Source of the DNA: WHSW01 sp963742205
Lineage (GTDB): Bacteria; Actinomycetota; Thermoleophilia; Solirubrobacterales; 70-9
Length of the DNA: 64,000 bases
Assembly (NCBI GenBank): GCA_963742205.1
Contig: CAVUKZ010000006.1
Span: 434,001 to 498,000 of the forward strand
Direction of reading: 5' to 3'
Shown: positions 17,079 to 27,278 of the stretch, one piece after another
Position numbering within the stretch: the first letter of the stretch is position 1
How the letters are laid out: every line of letters starts with the position of its first letter
Program-made: the position numbers and the translations under genes
Notes under the pieces: generated by a model
Databases searched by the model: none
What the model was told of the DNA's origin: nothing
Seen by the model: the letters and a program-made list of their open reading frames with translations, nothing else

Positions 17079-17989
17079 CGTTCGAAGCGGATGGTGCCGT
17101 CGCCGGTGCGCACCTTCAGCACCGGCCCGCCTTCACCCAGCTTCGCGCGCAGCTCGCGGCGCCGGCGGTCGCGGCCTTCGCCGCCCTCCGTCTCGGTCGA
17201 CAGCCCCGGATAGGACGAGCGGACGGCGCCGTCACTGGTCTCCGCGTCGATGTCGGCGTTGAACGAGGCCGGCAGCGTCAGCGTGATGCTGCCGTCGCTG
17301 GTGGCCAGGTCCCAGGCATCCGTCATCGACGTGTCGGCTTCCAGTTGCAGCCGGATCGATCCGTCGCCGGTCCGCGCGCGCACGACCGTGGGCCGGGCGT
17401 TGATCGTGAGGCTGCCGTCGTCGGTCTCGAGGTCGAGGCGGCCCTGGGCCCTGTCGATGCGAATCGACCCGTCGCCCGATCTGGCCTCGATGTCGCCGGT
17501 AATGCGCTCGGCGCTGACGCTGCCGTCGCCGGTTCGCAACGCGAGGCGTCCGTCGATGTTCTCGACACGGATCGACCCGTCACCCGTGCGCGCGTTGATC
17601 AGGCTCTTGCGCGGCACCGCCACCAGCAGCCGCGCGGTCGGAGAAATGTGCACCCCGACGGTGATGCGGCGCTCAGCCGCTGGCGGCCCCTTGACGCGAA
17701 GCACCACGCGATCGCCGTCCTGCTCGGCTTCCACGGTCATGCCATCAATCAGCGCCTGTTCCATGCCGCGCTTCTCGATCTCGACCTCGACTTCGTTCCG
17801 ATCCCAGGAGTGGATTTCGATCGACCCGTCGAAGGTGTCGACGGTGACGTCCGGCTGGCCGGCGACGGCGAACGTGCGCTTCTCCCTGACCGTGAGGCCT
17901 TCGGTGTTGAGGTTCACCTCGCAGGCGGCGAGCCCCAGGCCCAGGACCGCAACGGCAGCACGGGTGAGCGGTCGAAGGCGGCTGGACAT
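17075..17989 (-). CDS. DUF4097-type beta-repeat lipoprotein
   Basis: 304 residues. Signal peptide with lipobox (VLGLGLAAC, Cys 23), so it is probably lipidated and outward facing. The body is a repetitive right-handed beta-helix-like array in which RTGDGSI, RSGDGSIRI and ETDDGSLTI recur about every 20 residues from 130 to 260, as in DUF4097/adhesin-like domains. The function of this family is unknown; many sit near anti-sigma factors. It is separated by 36 bases from the ROK-NagA gene upstream and converges on queC with a 4-base overlap. Confidence 0.8.
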   Translation of the reverse strand: MSSRLRPLTRAAVAVLGLGLAACEVNLNTEGLTVREKRTFAVAGQPDVTVDTFDGSIEIHSWDRNEVEVEIEKRGMEQALIDGMTVEAEQDGDRVVLRVKGPPAAERRITVGVHISPTARLLVAVPRKSLINARTGDGSIRVENIDGRLALRTGDGSVSAERITGDIEARSGDGSIRIDRAQGRLDLETDDGSLTINARPTVVRARTGDGSIRLQLEADTSMTDAWDLATSDGSITLTLPASFNADIDAETSDGAVRSSYPGLSTETEGGEGRDRRRRELRAKLGEGGPVLKVRTGDGTIRFER

Positions 17990-18025
17990 GAGGGCTCCTG
18001 GGGTCAGTAGACGGAGTCGTCGGAG

Positions 18026-20104
18026 TCAGTGTTCCGTCGCGCGGAGACCGCCGATCCACGTCTCGACGACCTCGAGCTCGCGGTCCAACACCACGATATC
18101 CGCCCGGAGACCAGCTTCGAGCCGCCCCCGGTCCCCGAGCGCGAGCTCGGTTGCCGGCGTCGTCGCGCAGAGCCTCGCCGCCTGATGCAGCGACAGGCCG
18201 GCGAGCTGGACGAGCGTGCGGAACGCCCGGTCCATCGTAATGGTGGAACCCGCCAGCGTCCCATCCTCGAGGAGGGCCGAGTGCGGCCCGGCGTGGATCG
18301 CACGTCCGCCCAGCCTGGCGCGAGCGCCGGCCGGCAGGCCGGCGACAGCGGTACCGTCGGTGATCGCCATGACGCGATCGACCGACTTGGCGCCAATCGC
18401 CAGCGACAGGACGGCAGGATGGACGTGGTAGCCGTCGCAAATGAGCTCCGCTGCCACCTCGCGCGAGGCCAGCACCGCACCCACGACGCCGGGCAGGCGG
18501 TGCGCCAGGGGCGTCATCCGGTTGAACAGGTGGGTCGCCTGCGTGACCCCGGAGGCAATCGCCGCCCGCGCCTCGTCGTAGGTGGCGCCCGAATGCCCGA
18601 TCGATACGATGTGGCCTCGGTCACGCAGCATCCGAATCAACTCGAGGCCACCGTCCAGTTCCGGCGCCACGGTGACGATGCCGACACTGCCCTGCTCGCG
18701 GTGGAGCACCTGCATGATGTCGTCGGCCGTGAAGGCTCCAGCGTCGACGGCTCCGCCGGCTGTTCGACCGTAGGTTCTCAGGCAATCCGCCGGCTGAGCG
18801 CCGCTCCACGCCGGGTTGATGAAGTTGCTCTCCAGGTGCGCGGGCAACACCATCGCCGCGCGCGGCACCGGTGCCGAGCGGGCGCGCGCCACCGCGGCGA
18901 GAAAGACGGCGAGCGTCTGCGGATCGCAGGCCACCGTCGTCGGACAGAAGCCCGTCACGCCGTATCGCGGCAGATGGGCCGCCACGATCGAGACCGCGTC
19001 GGGCCCATCGAGGACGTCGGTCCCGGCCACACCGTGGACATGCACGTCGATGAACCCCGGCACGATCAAGTGGCCAGCAAGCACGCGCACTTCGGCAGCC
19101 GCCGGCTGCACTGGCCCCGGCTCGATACCGACGATACGTGTGCCTTCGATCAGGAGCGACCCGCCGGGGATCACGCTGTCGGCCAGGACGAGATCCCCGC
19201 CGGCGAGGACGATCATGCGGGGGCTCGCGAGGCGAGCCGCCCCGATCGCCGCCGCGTCGACGCCTAGCGGGGAGAGCACGATTCGCAAGCGCTCGGCCTG
19301 AGCGGGGCTGAGCCGGCGCTGGCACCCCATCCGGATTGACTCGAGCAGCAGGTCGCCGGAGGCCGGGATCAGGCCGCCGAGCACGATCGCTTCGGGATTG
19401 AGAATGGCGGCCAGGTTCGACACCGCCATGCCGAGGTATTTCGCCGTGTCGCGAATGACCGACACGCACAACCCGTCACCGGTGCGCGCCCATTGAAACA
19501 CCTGGTCGACCGTGATGCGCGTGAGGTCGCCCTGATGCTGCTGCACGATGGTCGATCCTTCGCCCGACTTGATGCGCCAGACGATGCGCCGCACGATGCC
19601 ACCGGCCGAGATCTCTGCTTCGAGGCCACCCAGGCGCCGGTAGTCCTCGCGCTCCACCGGATTGAGCGACAGCCAACCGACCGAACCGGCCCGTCCGTGC
19701 GCGCCCGGCCAGACTCTCCCGTCGAGGATGATGCCGCTCGTGACGTGCTCGCCCGCCGACAGGGCGACGACGTTGGCGAGACCGCGCGCGGCCCCGCACC
19801 ATTGCTCGGCGACCACCGCCGCGATGCCTGCCGACACGAGCGTCGGTACGGGGAGGCCGGGCAGCAGGCCGCGGACAGGCTGCTCGATTTCGCGAGCCAG
19901 GCCGTCCTGTGGCTGCGCGAGGGCAATGGCCGCACTGGTCACCGGCGCAGAAGCGCCCTCGAGGGCGGTGCGCACGGCGGCCGTCGCGGCGGCCGCGGTC
20001 ACGGCGCCCGCCATGGCCTGCGCTCCACGGGCCAGGACCTGACCGTCATCGTTGACGACAACGGCGCGGGCGTGCCCGTCGGACAAGTCGAGGCCCAGTC
20101 TCAT
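18026..20104 (-). CDS. ROK-family domain fused to N-acetylglucosamine-6-phosphate deacetylase (NagA)
   Basis: 692 residues in one open frame. About 1-295 is ROK-like, but the N-terminal phosphate loop reads DLSDGHARAVVV instead of DxGGT, and the zinc cysteines before LGGLEAEISAGG are absent, so kinase activity is doubtful. About 300-692 is NagA with all metal and catalytic motifs: DVHVHG, HLESNFINP, SIGHSGATYDEA, ATHLFNRM, DGYHVHP and ITDGT. The deacetylase would turn GlcNAc-6-P into GlcN-6-P during peptidoglycan or chitin recycling. Its ATG overlaps the stop of the PIN-like gene (ATGA). Confidence 0.85.
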   Translation of the reverse strand: MRLGLDLSDGHARAVVVNDDGQVLARGAQAMAGAVTAAAATAAVRTALEGASAPVTSAAIALAQPQDGLAREIEQPVRGLLPGLPVPTLVSAGIAAVVAEQWCGAARGLANVVALSAGEHVTSGIILDGRVWPGAHGRAGSVGWLSLNPVEREDYRRLGGLEAEISAGGIVRRIVWRIKSGEGSTIVQQHQGDLTRITVDQVFQWARTGDGLCVSVIRDTAKYLGMAVSNLAAILNPEAIVLGGLIPASGDLLLESIRMGCQRRLSPAQAERLRIVLSPLGVDAAAIGAARLASPRMIVLAGGDLVLADSVIPGGSLLIEGTRIVGIEPGPVQPAAAEVRVLAGHLIVPGFIDVHVHGVAGTDVLDGPDAVSIVAAHLPRYGVTGFCPTTVACDPQTLAVFLAAVARARSAPVPRAAMVLPAHLESNFINPAWSGAQPADCLRTYGRTAGGAVDAGAFTADDIMQVLHREQGSVGIVTVAPELDGGLELIRMLRDRGHIVSIGHSGATYDEARAAIASGVTQATHLFNRMTPLAHRLPGVVGAVLASREVAAELICDGYHVHPAVLSLAIGAKSVDRVMAITDGTAVAGLPAGARARLGGRAIHAGPHSALLEDGTLAGSTITMDRAFRTLVQLAGLSLHQAARLCATTPATELALGDRGRLEAGLRADIVVLDRELEVVETWIGGLRATEH

Positions 20105-20514
20105 GGTGACCAGTCGCTATGCGCGTGAAGTTTACGCCCTTCGAGCGGCAAGGGTGAACGGGCGGTGCGGAAGAGTGCCGTGTCGAGCCGAGCCACCAGC
20201 GACTCGAGGGCGCGCGCATCGGGCGCCGCCAGAACCAGTACTCCCGCCCCTTGTTCCGGAGGAAAACGCCGATTGTCGAGATAATCCCGGTCGAAGGTGA
20301 CGAGGGTCCGCCGCAGCTGCCGGGCCAGACGATAGTGCTCGAGGTCTGCCGCGCGCCGCAGGTCGGCCTGTTCAATTACAAAGAACACGTCCCAGCCGAG
20401 CGCCTGGCGCATGTAGCCGACCAGACCGGCGGGCACATTGGCGTCGGCGTAAACGCGGGGGTGCTCCGTGACCCCGTCGGCGATTGGTCCCAGCTCCGAC
20501 CAGAGAGTGCCCAT
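20101..20514 (-). CDS. PIN-like (DUF5615) protein
   Basis: 137 residues. Resembles DUF5615/Mut7-C-type PIN-like proteins: YADANVPAGLVGYMRQALGWDV near the start and LVTFDRDYLDNRRFP in the middle give the conserved acidic residues (VYADAN, TFDRDY). Such proteins are often toxins or nucleases of two-gene modules, but no antitoxin partner is visible; the downstream coupled gene encodes ROK-NagA. Start at the ATG at 20514, 12 bases after the deoxyhypusine-synthase-family stop. Confidence 0.7.
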   Translation of the reverse strand: MGTLWSELGPIADGVTEHPRVYADANVPAGLVGYMRQALGWDVFFVIEQADLRRAADLEHYRLARQLRRTLVTFDRDYLDNRRFPPEQGAGVLVLAAPDARALESLVARLDTALFRTARSPLPLEGRKLHAHSDWSP

Positions 20515-20526
20515 CGGGCGGCAGTC

Positions 20527-21667
20527 TCACCGCTTCTTGGCCGGACCGGCCGCGGCGCGCGTTGCGCGGCGCGCGGCCCGCTCCAGCGCGGCCACGAGTT
20601 CCCCCCGCTTGCCCACCAGGCCCTTCCGCGGCCGCCGGCCGTTCTTGTGGCCGACGGCGTACTCGCTGAACAAGGGGAACGCGATCGTGGAATCGCAGTA
20701 GACAACACAGGTGTCGGGCAGGACGCCTGGATTCACCTTCCCCCAGGACACGGCTTCGGCGGGCGTTGCACCCGACAACCCGCCCCACACCACCTGGTCC
20801 GTGGTGATCTGGATGAAATAGTCGTTGCCGCCCTTGGGGATGTTGTAGACCTCCCAGAGGGTGGGCTGCCCCTGCAGGTAGAAGTTCTTCGGCGACCCGC
20901 CCCCGAGGATGACGCAGCCGTTCTTCTCCGCCGCGAGGATGATCGCGCAGACCTCATTTACGTCCTTGTTGGGATCGATCATGAGGCGGCTCCCGTTGAT
21001 CAGCTCGTGGTACGCGATGTTCATCCCGATCGAGCTATCGCCAGGAGAAGAGGTGTAGAGAGGAACGCCGAGCTTGGCGGCGCTCGCGACGACCGAGTAC
21101 GGCCTCGCAGCCCGGGCGGACCTTGCGCAGGTGGCGGCCGAGCGCGTAGTGGAGGTCCGCGGTGGACACCGGGCCATCGAGGCCGCTCGAGACAAGGAAG
21201 TCGCGGATGAAGCGGTCGGTGTCGAGCAGCACCTGCGCCGGGAACAGCACGTCGTAGATGCGGATGACGCCTTCTTCGTAGAGCACACGGTCGTCCACGA
21301 ACGGCGAGCCGCGCCTGAGAGTGAAGTTCAGCGCGTAGTGCAAATCGTGATACAGATTGGCGCCGGTGCTGATGATGAAGTCCACCAGCCCGCGCTCCAT
21401 CATCGCGATCACGCAGCCGCCAATCCCCGCTGGCGTCATCGCCCCGGCGATGGTGAGGGCGATGGTCGTGTCGTGGTCGCGCGCCAGCATCTTGTCGGCG
21501 AAGATCCGGCAGGCCTCGCCGAGGCGGGCGGCGTTGAAGGCCTGAAAGCCCTCGTCGATCAGGGTCCGGATCGCGGCGGCGCCCTTGGGACGGTAGTAGC
21601 GAATGGGCTTTCCGGAGAGAAATGCCCTCCGGTTCTTCTGCGGCGATCCAGGTGCACGGTACGGCAT
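20527..21667 (-). CDS. Deoxyhypusine-synthase-family enzyme, one frameshift
   Basis: About 380 residues, the length of the DHS/homospermidine-synthase-like family. It binds NAD and spermidine and moves an aminobutyl group to lysine or putrescine. Conserved segments are GGCVIAMMERGLVDFIISTGANLYHDLHYAL over 128-158, NGCVILGGGSPKNF, and the catalytic lysine region EAVSWGKV, which is intact. A frame break near 21100 joins the two halves. Bacteria lack eIF5A, so a polyamine role (homospermidine or a related product) is the likely reading. Start at 21667; divergent from the sigma-54 activator. Confidence 0.83.
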
Positions 21668-21705
21668 CGGCTTAGGGTAGCATTTGCCTGTGACAGCAGG
21701 CGGCC

Positions 21706-23054
21706 ATGGATGATCTGACCTTTGCGGCCCGCCGCGCGACGTCTGGCTCCAAGGGCGAGCCCGATCTCGAGGCGCGCTTCCGCGGACTCGTGCAGTCGCC
21801 GCTCCGCGCCGGCATTCTCCGGTTCCTGAGCGCGCGGCCCGAGGAAGCCTTCGATACCGAGTCGCTGATGCAGACCTTCGGCCGGATGCGGCTGGACGTC
21901 GACAACTGCGTGCGCGAGCTGGTGGACTTCGGCGTGGTCACCAAGAGCGGTGACGAACCCTCCACCTACCGGGCCGCGAGGCCCGAGGGCCCGCCGGGGC
22001 TGCTGCTCGATAACTTCCTCGAGCGACGCGCCGACGTCGGCGTCGAGGAGTCGTCGCCGTCGGTGCAACGGTTCCGCGAGATGATCGGGCGCGATGAGAA
22101 GATGCTGGCCATCTTCGAGTGGATTCGCACCTCCGCCAAGTCGGACATCTCGGTGCTGATCCTCGGCCCCACCGGCGCGGGCAAGGAAGTCGTGGCCCGC
22201 ATGATTCACGAGCTGTCGCGGCGGGGCCCGGAGCGCTTCCAGGCGGTCAACTGCGCGGCCCTCCCCGACACGTTGTTCGAGTCCGGAGATCTTCGGCTAC
22301 GAGAAGGGTGCGTTCACCGGTGCCCACGACCGGAAGCCCGGGCGCCTGGAGATGGCCAACGGCGGGACGCTGTTCCTCGACGAGATCGGCGATCTGTCGC
22401 TCGTCGCGCAGGCAAAGCTCCTGCGCGTGCTCGAGGAGCGACGCTTCGAGCGGCTCGGCGGCAACCGCTCCATTTCCGTCGACTTCCGCCTGATTTCCGC
22501 GACCAACCGGCCGCTCGACATGTTCGTCCGCGAGAGCCGGTTCCGCGAGGACCTGTACTACCGCATCAACGCGTTCGCGATTCGCCTCCCGTCGCTGAAG
22601 GAACGGACCGTCGACATCCCGGTGCTCGCCAACCGGTTCCTGGCGCGGTACTGCGCCGCCAACGGCCTTCCCCTGGATGCCAAGCAGCTGTCGGCCGAGG
22701 CCGCCGAGCTGCTGGTGAGCTACCACTGGCCCGGGAACATCCGCGAGCTCGAGAGCACGATGTCGCGAGCGGCGCTGTCGGCGCCGGGCCGGATGATCCG
22801 GCCGACGGACATCGAGTTCCTCCACGCCCCCCTTGCGCGGCCCGCCGAGGAAGCGGGAAACCCCCGCCTGCCCGACGTTGCGGGACGCGGAGCGGGCCCA
22901 CATCGTCCGCGTGCTCGACGCGGCCAGTTGGAACAAGGTCGAAGCGGCGCGGATCCTGGATATCAGCCGGGGAACGCTGTATCGGAAGATCGAGGAATTC
23001 GGGCTCGAGCCGACCACTGGCGATGTCAAACGCCGCGTCCGCAAGGCCGAGTGA
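21706..23054 (+). CDS. Sigma-54-dependent activator with N-terminal winged helix, two frameshifts
   Basis: About 450 residues. No receiver domain: residues 25-100 form a winged-helix-like module (LVQSPLRAGILRFLSARPEEAF). Then comes the AAA+ core with Walker A GPTGAGKE, sigma-54 loop GAFTGAHDRKPG, Walker B GGTLFLDEIGDL and RFREDLYYRINAF. A Fis-type helix-turn-helix ends it (AARILDISRGTLYRKI). Frame breaks near 22283 and 22860. It should drive sigma-54 promoters elsewhere; the trigger is unknown because the input domain is not a standard one. Confidence 0.85.
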
Positions 23055-23081
23055 TTCAGCAGACGAGCCTGCACAACAAAA

Positions 23082-23128
23082 CCCAGTCATTCCCGTCGAA
23101 GTGGCCTCGTGCTGCTGCCTTGACTGGG
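23082..23128. other. Inverted repeat between the sigma-54 activator and the HD-GYP gene
   Basis: CCCAGTCA (23082-23089) and TGACTGGG (23121-23128) are perfect complements separated by 31 bases. It could be a terminator stem without a T-run or a regulator site for the downstream gene. Confidence 0.4.
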
Positions 23129-23177
23129 ACTCTGGCGTAAAATATCGCCGCAATATGGTGTGCAGACGCTGGTGCCG

Positions 23178-25734
23178 ATGACCGCGAGGGAGGCTGCGCT
23201 GAGCCGCGACGCCCGCATGCGTGACCTGCCCCTGTCCGCCCGCATCTATGTCAGCGCCGTGATGGCCGTTGGTGCCGGGCTGCTCGTGCTGGCTCGGACC
23301 GAGGGCGACCTTCCGCGATCCCGTGCTCTTCGCCGTGCTGCTGGTAGCTCGTCGCTCACCTCGGCGTTCAAGGTGGGGCTGCCCCTGGACCGCGGCGGGT
23401 CGACGATGTCGGTGTCCTACGCGATGGATTTTACGTCGCTGCTTCTGCTCGGCCCCCACGAAACGATGTTCGTCGCGGTCGCGAGCGCGTGGAGCCAGTG
23501 CACGTTCCGGATGAAGACGAAGAACCCGCTGCACCGCACGCTGTTCAGCATGGCGTGCCTCGCCATCACGGTCGAGGCGGCGGGCTTCGTGTATCTGTAT
23601 GCGGGCGGGGTCCCCGGAGTTCTCGCCACGACCGTGGCCGGCGCCGCCCGTCCGCTGGTGGCGGCCGCCACCATCTATTTCGTCTTCAACACCTTCTCGA
23701 TCGCGATCGCGATCGCGCTGTCGTCGAAGCAGCCGCTGGCGAAGGTCTGGAACGAGAACTTCCTGTGGAGCGCGCCGAGCTACTTCGTCGGCGCCGGCGC
23801 GGCGGCCGCGGCGACCTGGGCGGTGATGAACTCCGGCATCTGGATCGCGCTGCTGGCCTCGCCCCGCTGTATCTCACCTACTACACCTACAAGGTCTATC
23901 TGGGCCGCATCGACGACGAGCGCCGGCACGTCTAGGAGATGGCGGACCTGCATCTGGCCACGATCGAAGCGCTGGCACTCGCGATCGACGCGAAGGATCA
24001 AACGGCGCAGACGCACATTCGCCGCGTGCAGGTCTACGCCGCCGGCCTGGCCCGCTCGTTGGGCATGACCGACAACGAGATCCAGGGCGTCAAGACCGCG
24101 GCGCTGCTGCACGACATCGGCAAGCTCGCGGTCCCGGAGCACATCCTGTCGAAGCCCGGGCCGCTCACGCAGGAAGAGTTCCAGAAGATTCGCATTCACC
24201 CGCAGGTCGGCGCCGAGATCATCAGCGCCGTGCCCTTCCCGTATCCGGTGGCGCCGCTCATCCTCAGCCACCACGAGCGGTGGGACGGCAAAGGCTATCC
24301 ACACGGACTGCGCGGCGAGGAGATCCCGCTCGGCGCGCGCATCCTCTCGGTGGTCGACTACTTCGATGCGCTGACGTCGGATCGGCCGTACCACAGGGCG
24401 CTCAGCCACGAAGCGGCGATGCTGTTGCTCCAGCAGGAGGCCGGCCGCGCGCTCGATCCCGCGGTCGTCGATGTCTTCATCGAGCAGCTGCCCGAGCTGA
24501 CCGAGAGGCACAGGATCTCGAAGGCGCGCCGACAGACGTCTCTCGCTCGAGCCGACCTCGGACCGGGCGGCCCCGCTGCGGGGTTCCAGTCCGACGGATC
24601 GAAAGGCACGACGGTCTTCGACGACATCGCGCACGCGCACCGCGAGATCTACGCGCTCTACGAGATCGCGCAGACGATGGGCACCAGCCTCGGCGTGTCG
24701 GACACGATGTCGCTCATCACGTCGAAGCTGACCAGCCTCGTGCCGTTCACGTCCTGCGCGCTGTTCCTCTACGACGAGCCGAACGACATGCTGCGGTGCC
24801 GCTTTGCGACCGGGACCGAAGCCGACGACATCGGCACGATGATGATGCGCGCCGGGCATGGGCTCGCCGGGCTGGGTGGCGCGCAACCGGCGGCCGCTCG
24901 TCAACGCGCGCCCGAGCGCGGACTTCGAGGCGGCCGGTCTCGGCGTGGCGACCGGTCTCCGCTCCGCGCTGGTGTCACCGCTCGTCTTCAACGACCGCTC
25001 ATCGGCACGCTCGTCGTCTACCACATCGCGCCCGACTTCTACACCGACGACCACCGCCGGCTGCTCGATCGCGTCTCGGAGCAGGCGTCCGCGGTGATTC
25101 ACAACTCCATCGTCTTCGAGCAGACGCAGGAAGACTCGCTGACCGATCCGCTGACCGGCCTGCCGAACACGCGCTTCATGTTCATGCACCTGGCGCGCGA
25201 GCTGACGCGGGCCGAGCGCTTGAAGTCGGAAGTGGCGCTGCTCGTGATGGATCTCGACAACTTCAAGGAGATCAACGACACGTACGGCCACCATGTGGGC
25301 GATCGCGCGCTGCGCGACGTGGCGCGCGTGCTCCGGACGGCGATTCGCCCGTACGACATCTGCGTCCGCTACGCCGGCGACGAGTTCATCGTGGTGCTGC
25401 CCGGATGCGGGGCCGAGGAAGGCGAGCGCAAGCGGCTCGAGCTCCAGCGAGCGGTGGAGGGCCTGATGTTCGAGGCGCGGCCCGGTCGCCGCGCACCGAT
25501 GCGCATGAGCGTCGGCGCCGCGATCTTCCCGCACGACGGCGACACGTACGAGGCGCTCCTCGCCACGGCCGACAGCCGCATGTATCGCGACAAGACCCGC
25601 CGCAAGCAGAAGGGCAGGAAGTGGCCGCCGCGACGGGCACCGATGGCCGGGCCGGCGTCATCCTCCCGCGGGGAAGCGGCGACGCGGACATGTCGGACGT
25701 CGACATCCAGCGCGCCGGCTTCGGCGTGCTGTGA
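23178..25734 (+). CDS. Membrane HD-GYP/GAF/GGDEF cyclic-di-GMP protein, several frameshifts
   Basis: About 850 residues. N-terminal integral-membrane sensor (hydrophobic runs over the first 240), then an HD-GYP phosphodiesterase domain (LLHDIGKLAVPEHIL and HHERWDGKGYPHGL intact), a GAF-like domain (about 24,610-25,120) and a GGDEF cyclase domain whose signature reads YAGDEF. Frame breaks occur near 23310-23350 (compensating), 23865, 23935, 24885, 24990 and 25620; all motifs survive, so I treat it as one gene. It could both make and degrade c-di-GMP. The ATG at 23178 is preferred, with a GTG at 23160 possible. Confidence 0.78.
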
Positions 25735-25740
25735 CACCCC

Positions 25741-26460
25741 TTGCTGGCTCGGACCGTGCCGGTCACCACGCTCCTCGTCCGTGAGGTTCGCCGCGCCACG
25801 CCGCGGACACGCATTCTCCGGCTCGACCGGGCGCGGCGGGCTTTGTCTACGCCGCGGGCCAGGCCGTCATCGTCGGGCTCCATCGGATCACGGTCCGCAA
25901 GCCGTATTCAATCGCATCGGCGCCCGCGGAGTCCGAACGGCGCGGCCTCGAGCTCCTCGTCCAGATGGACGACAGCGGCGGACCGATCCGCATCTGGAGC
26001 TCGCCGTCCACGGCACGCTCCTCGACGTCGAGGGCCCGTTTGGCACCTTCTGCCTGCCGCCGCTCGGCCGAGGCGCGCGTGCTGCTCGTCGCCGGCGGCA
26101 CGGGCATCGCGCCGCTGCGCTCGATGCTCGTCGAGGTGCTCGACACCGGGATGGTCCCGATCGCGCAAGTGATCTACAGCGCTCGCACCGGACGAGTTCG
26201 CGTACCTCGACGAGCTGGAGGCGCTCGCGCAGGATGGCCGCATCACTCTGACCCTGACCGTGACGCGGAAGAAGGTGACTGGACGGGACGGCGCGGCCGC
26301 ATCGACCGCGAGCTGCTCGGCAACCGCGCTCTCGGGGCCCGACACCCGCTGCCTCGTGTGCGGACCACCGGCGCTCGTCTCGGATGTGCGGGCGGCACTG
26401 GCCGCGCTGGACGTGCCGCCAGACCGGGTCGCGGGTCGAACGATACGATCGGCTACGCCG
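25741..26460 (+). CDS. Ferredoxin-NADP-reductase-like FAD oxidoreductase, frameshifted
   Basis: About 240 residues of the FNR superfamily: flavin motif VRKPYSIAS, NAD(P)-binding LLVAGGTGIAPLRSML and the C-terminal CGPPALVSDVRAALAALDVPPDRV. No ferredoxin domain and no PyrK-type iron-sulfur cysteine cluster are visible, so the electron partner is unknown. At least five frame breaks; the true start (near 25741-25756) and stop are approximate. It converges on fabI. Confidence 0.65.
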
Positions 26461-26491
26461 TCGAGGCGTTCGCACTCCCTCGCGTGGGCCC

Positions 26492-27267
26492 TTACATGCC
26501 GACCACGTGGTAGCCGGCGTCGACGAACAGCACCTCGCCGGTGATGCCGCGGCCCGGCGCGCCGAGCAGGAAGACCGCCGCGTCGGCCACTTCCGACGTC
26601 TCGATCGTGCGCCGCAGCGGCGCCTTCTCGCGGACGATGCCGAGGATCGTCGAGAAGCCGCCGATGCCGGCGGCGGCGAGCGTCTTGATCGGACCGGCCG
26701 AGATCGCGTTGACGCGGATGTTGTGCGGCCCGAGGTCGGCCGCGAGATAGCGCACGGACGCTTCGAGCGCGGCCTTGGCCACGCCCATCACGTTGTAGTT
26801 GGGGAACACGCGCTCGCTGCCGAGGTAGGTCAGCGTGAGGATGCTGCCGCCGCCGCGCGCCTCCATCAGCGGCTTGGCGCCGCGGGCCAGCGCGACGAGC
26901 GAGTAGGCGCTGATGTCGAGCGCCAGCCGGAAGCCGTCGCGCGAGGTCTGGACGAAGGCGTTGGTGATCTCGTCGCGGTTGGCGAAGGCGACGCCGTGGA
27001 CGAGGAAGTCGAGCCCGCCGAAGTCCTGCGCGATCCGCGCGAACACCGCGTCGATCTCCGCGTCGTCCTGGCACGTCGCAGGGCAGCACGAGCGCTCCCC
27101 GGGTCAGCGTCGCGGCGAGTTCGCGACGTGCTCCTCGAAGCGGCCCTGGTAGGTGAGCACGAGCGCGCGCGCCTTCGGCGGCGGCGGCCCTGGCGATCGC
27201 CCAGGCGATGCGAGCGCTTGTTGGCGACGCCGACGATCAGTCCGATCTTGTCCTGCAGGCTTGGCAT
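26492..27267 (-). CDS. fabI: Enoyl-ACP reductase
   Basis: About 258 residues of short-chain dehydrogenase type. It reduces trans-2-enoyl-ACP in fatty acid elongation. N-terminal LQDKIGLIVGVANKRS (nucleotide loop), HGVAFANRDEI, and the FabI-type active site YLGSER...YNVMGVAKAALE with the Tyr-x6-Lys arrangement, then SAGPIKTLAAAGIGGF. Frame breaks are crowded in the first 220 bases (about 27220, 27170, 27070). The ATG at 27267 follows the basic low-complexity protein by 11 bases. Confidence 0.87.
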
Positions 27268-27278
27268 GCGTGAGTCCG

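Noticed and set aside
20101..20514. Toxin-antitoxin pair at the PIN-like gene
   Set aside because: No small partner gene next to it; both neighbours are metabolic enzymes.
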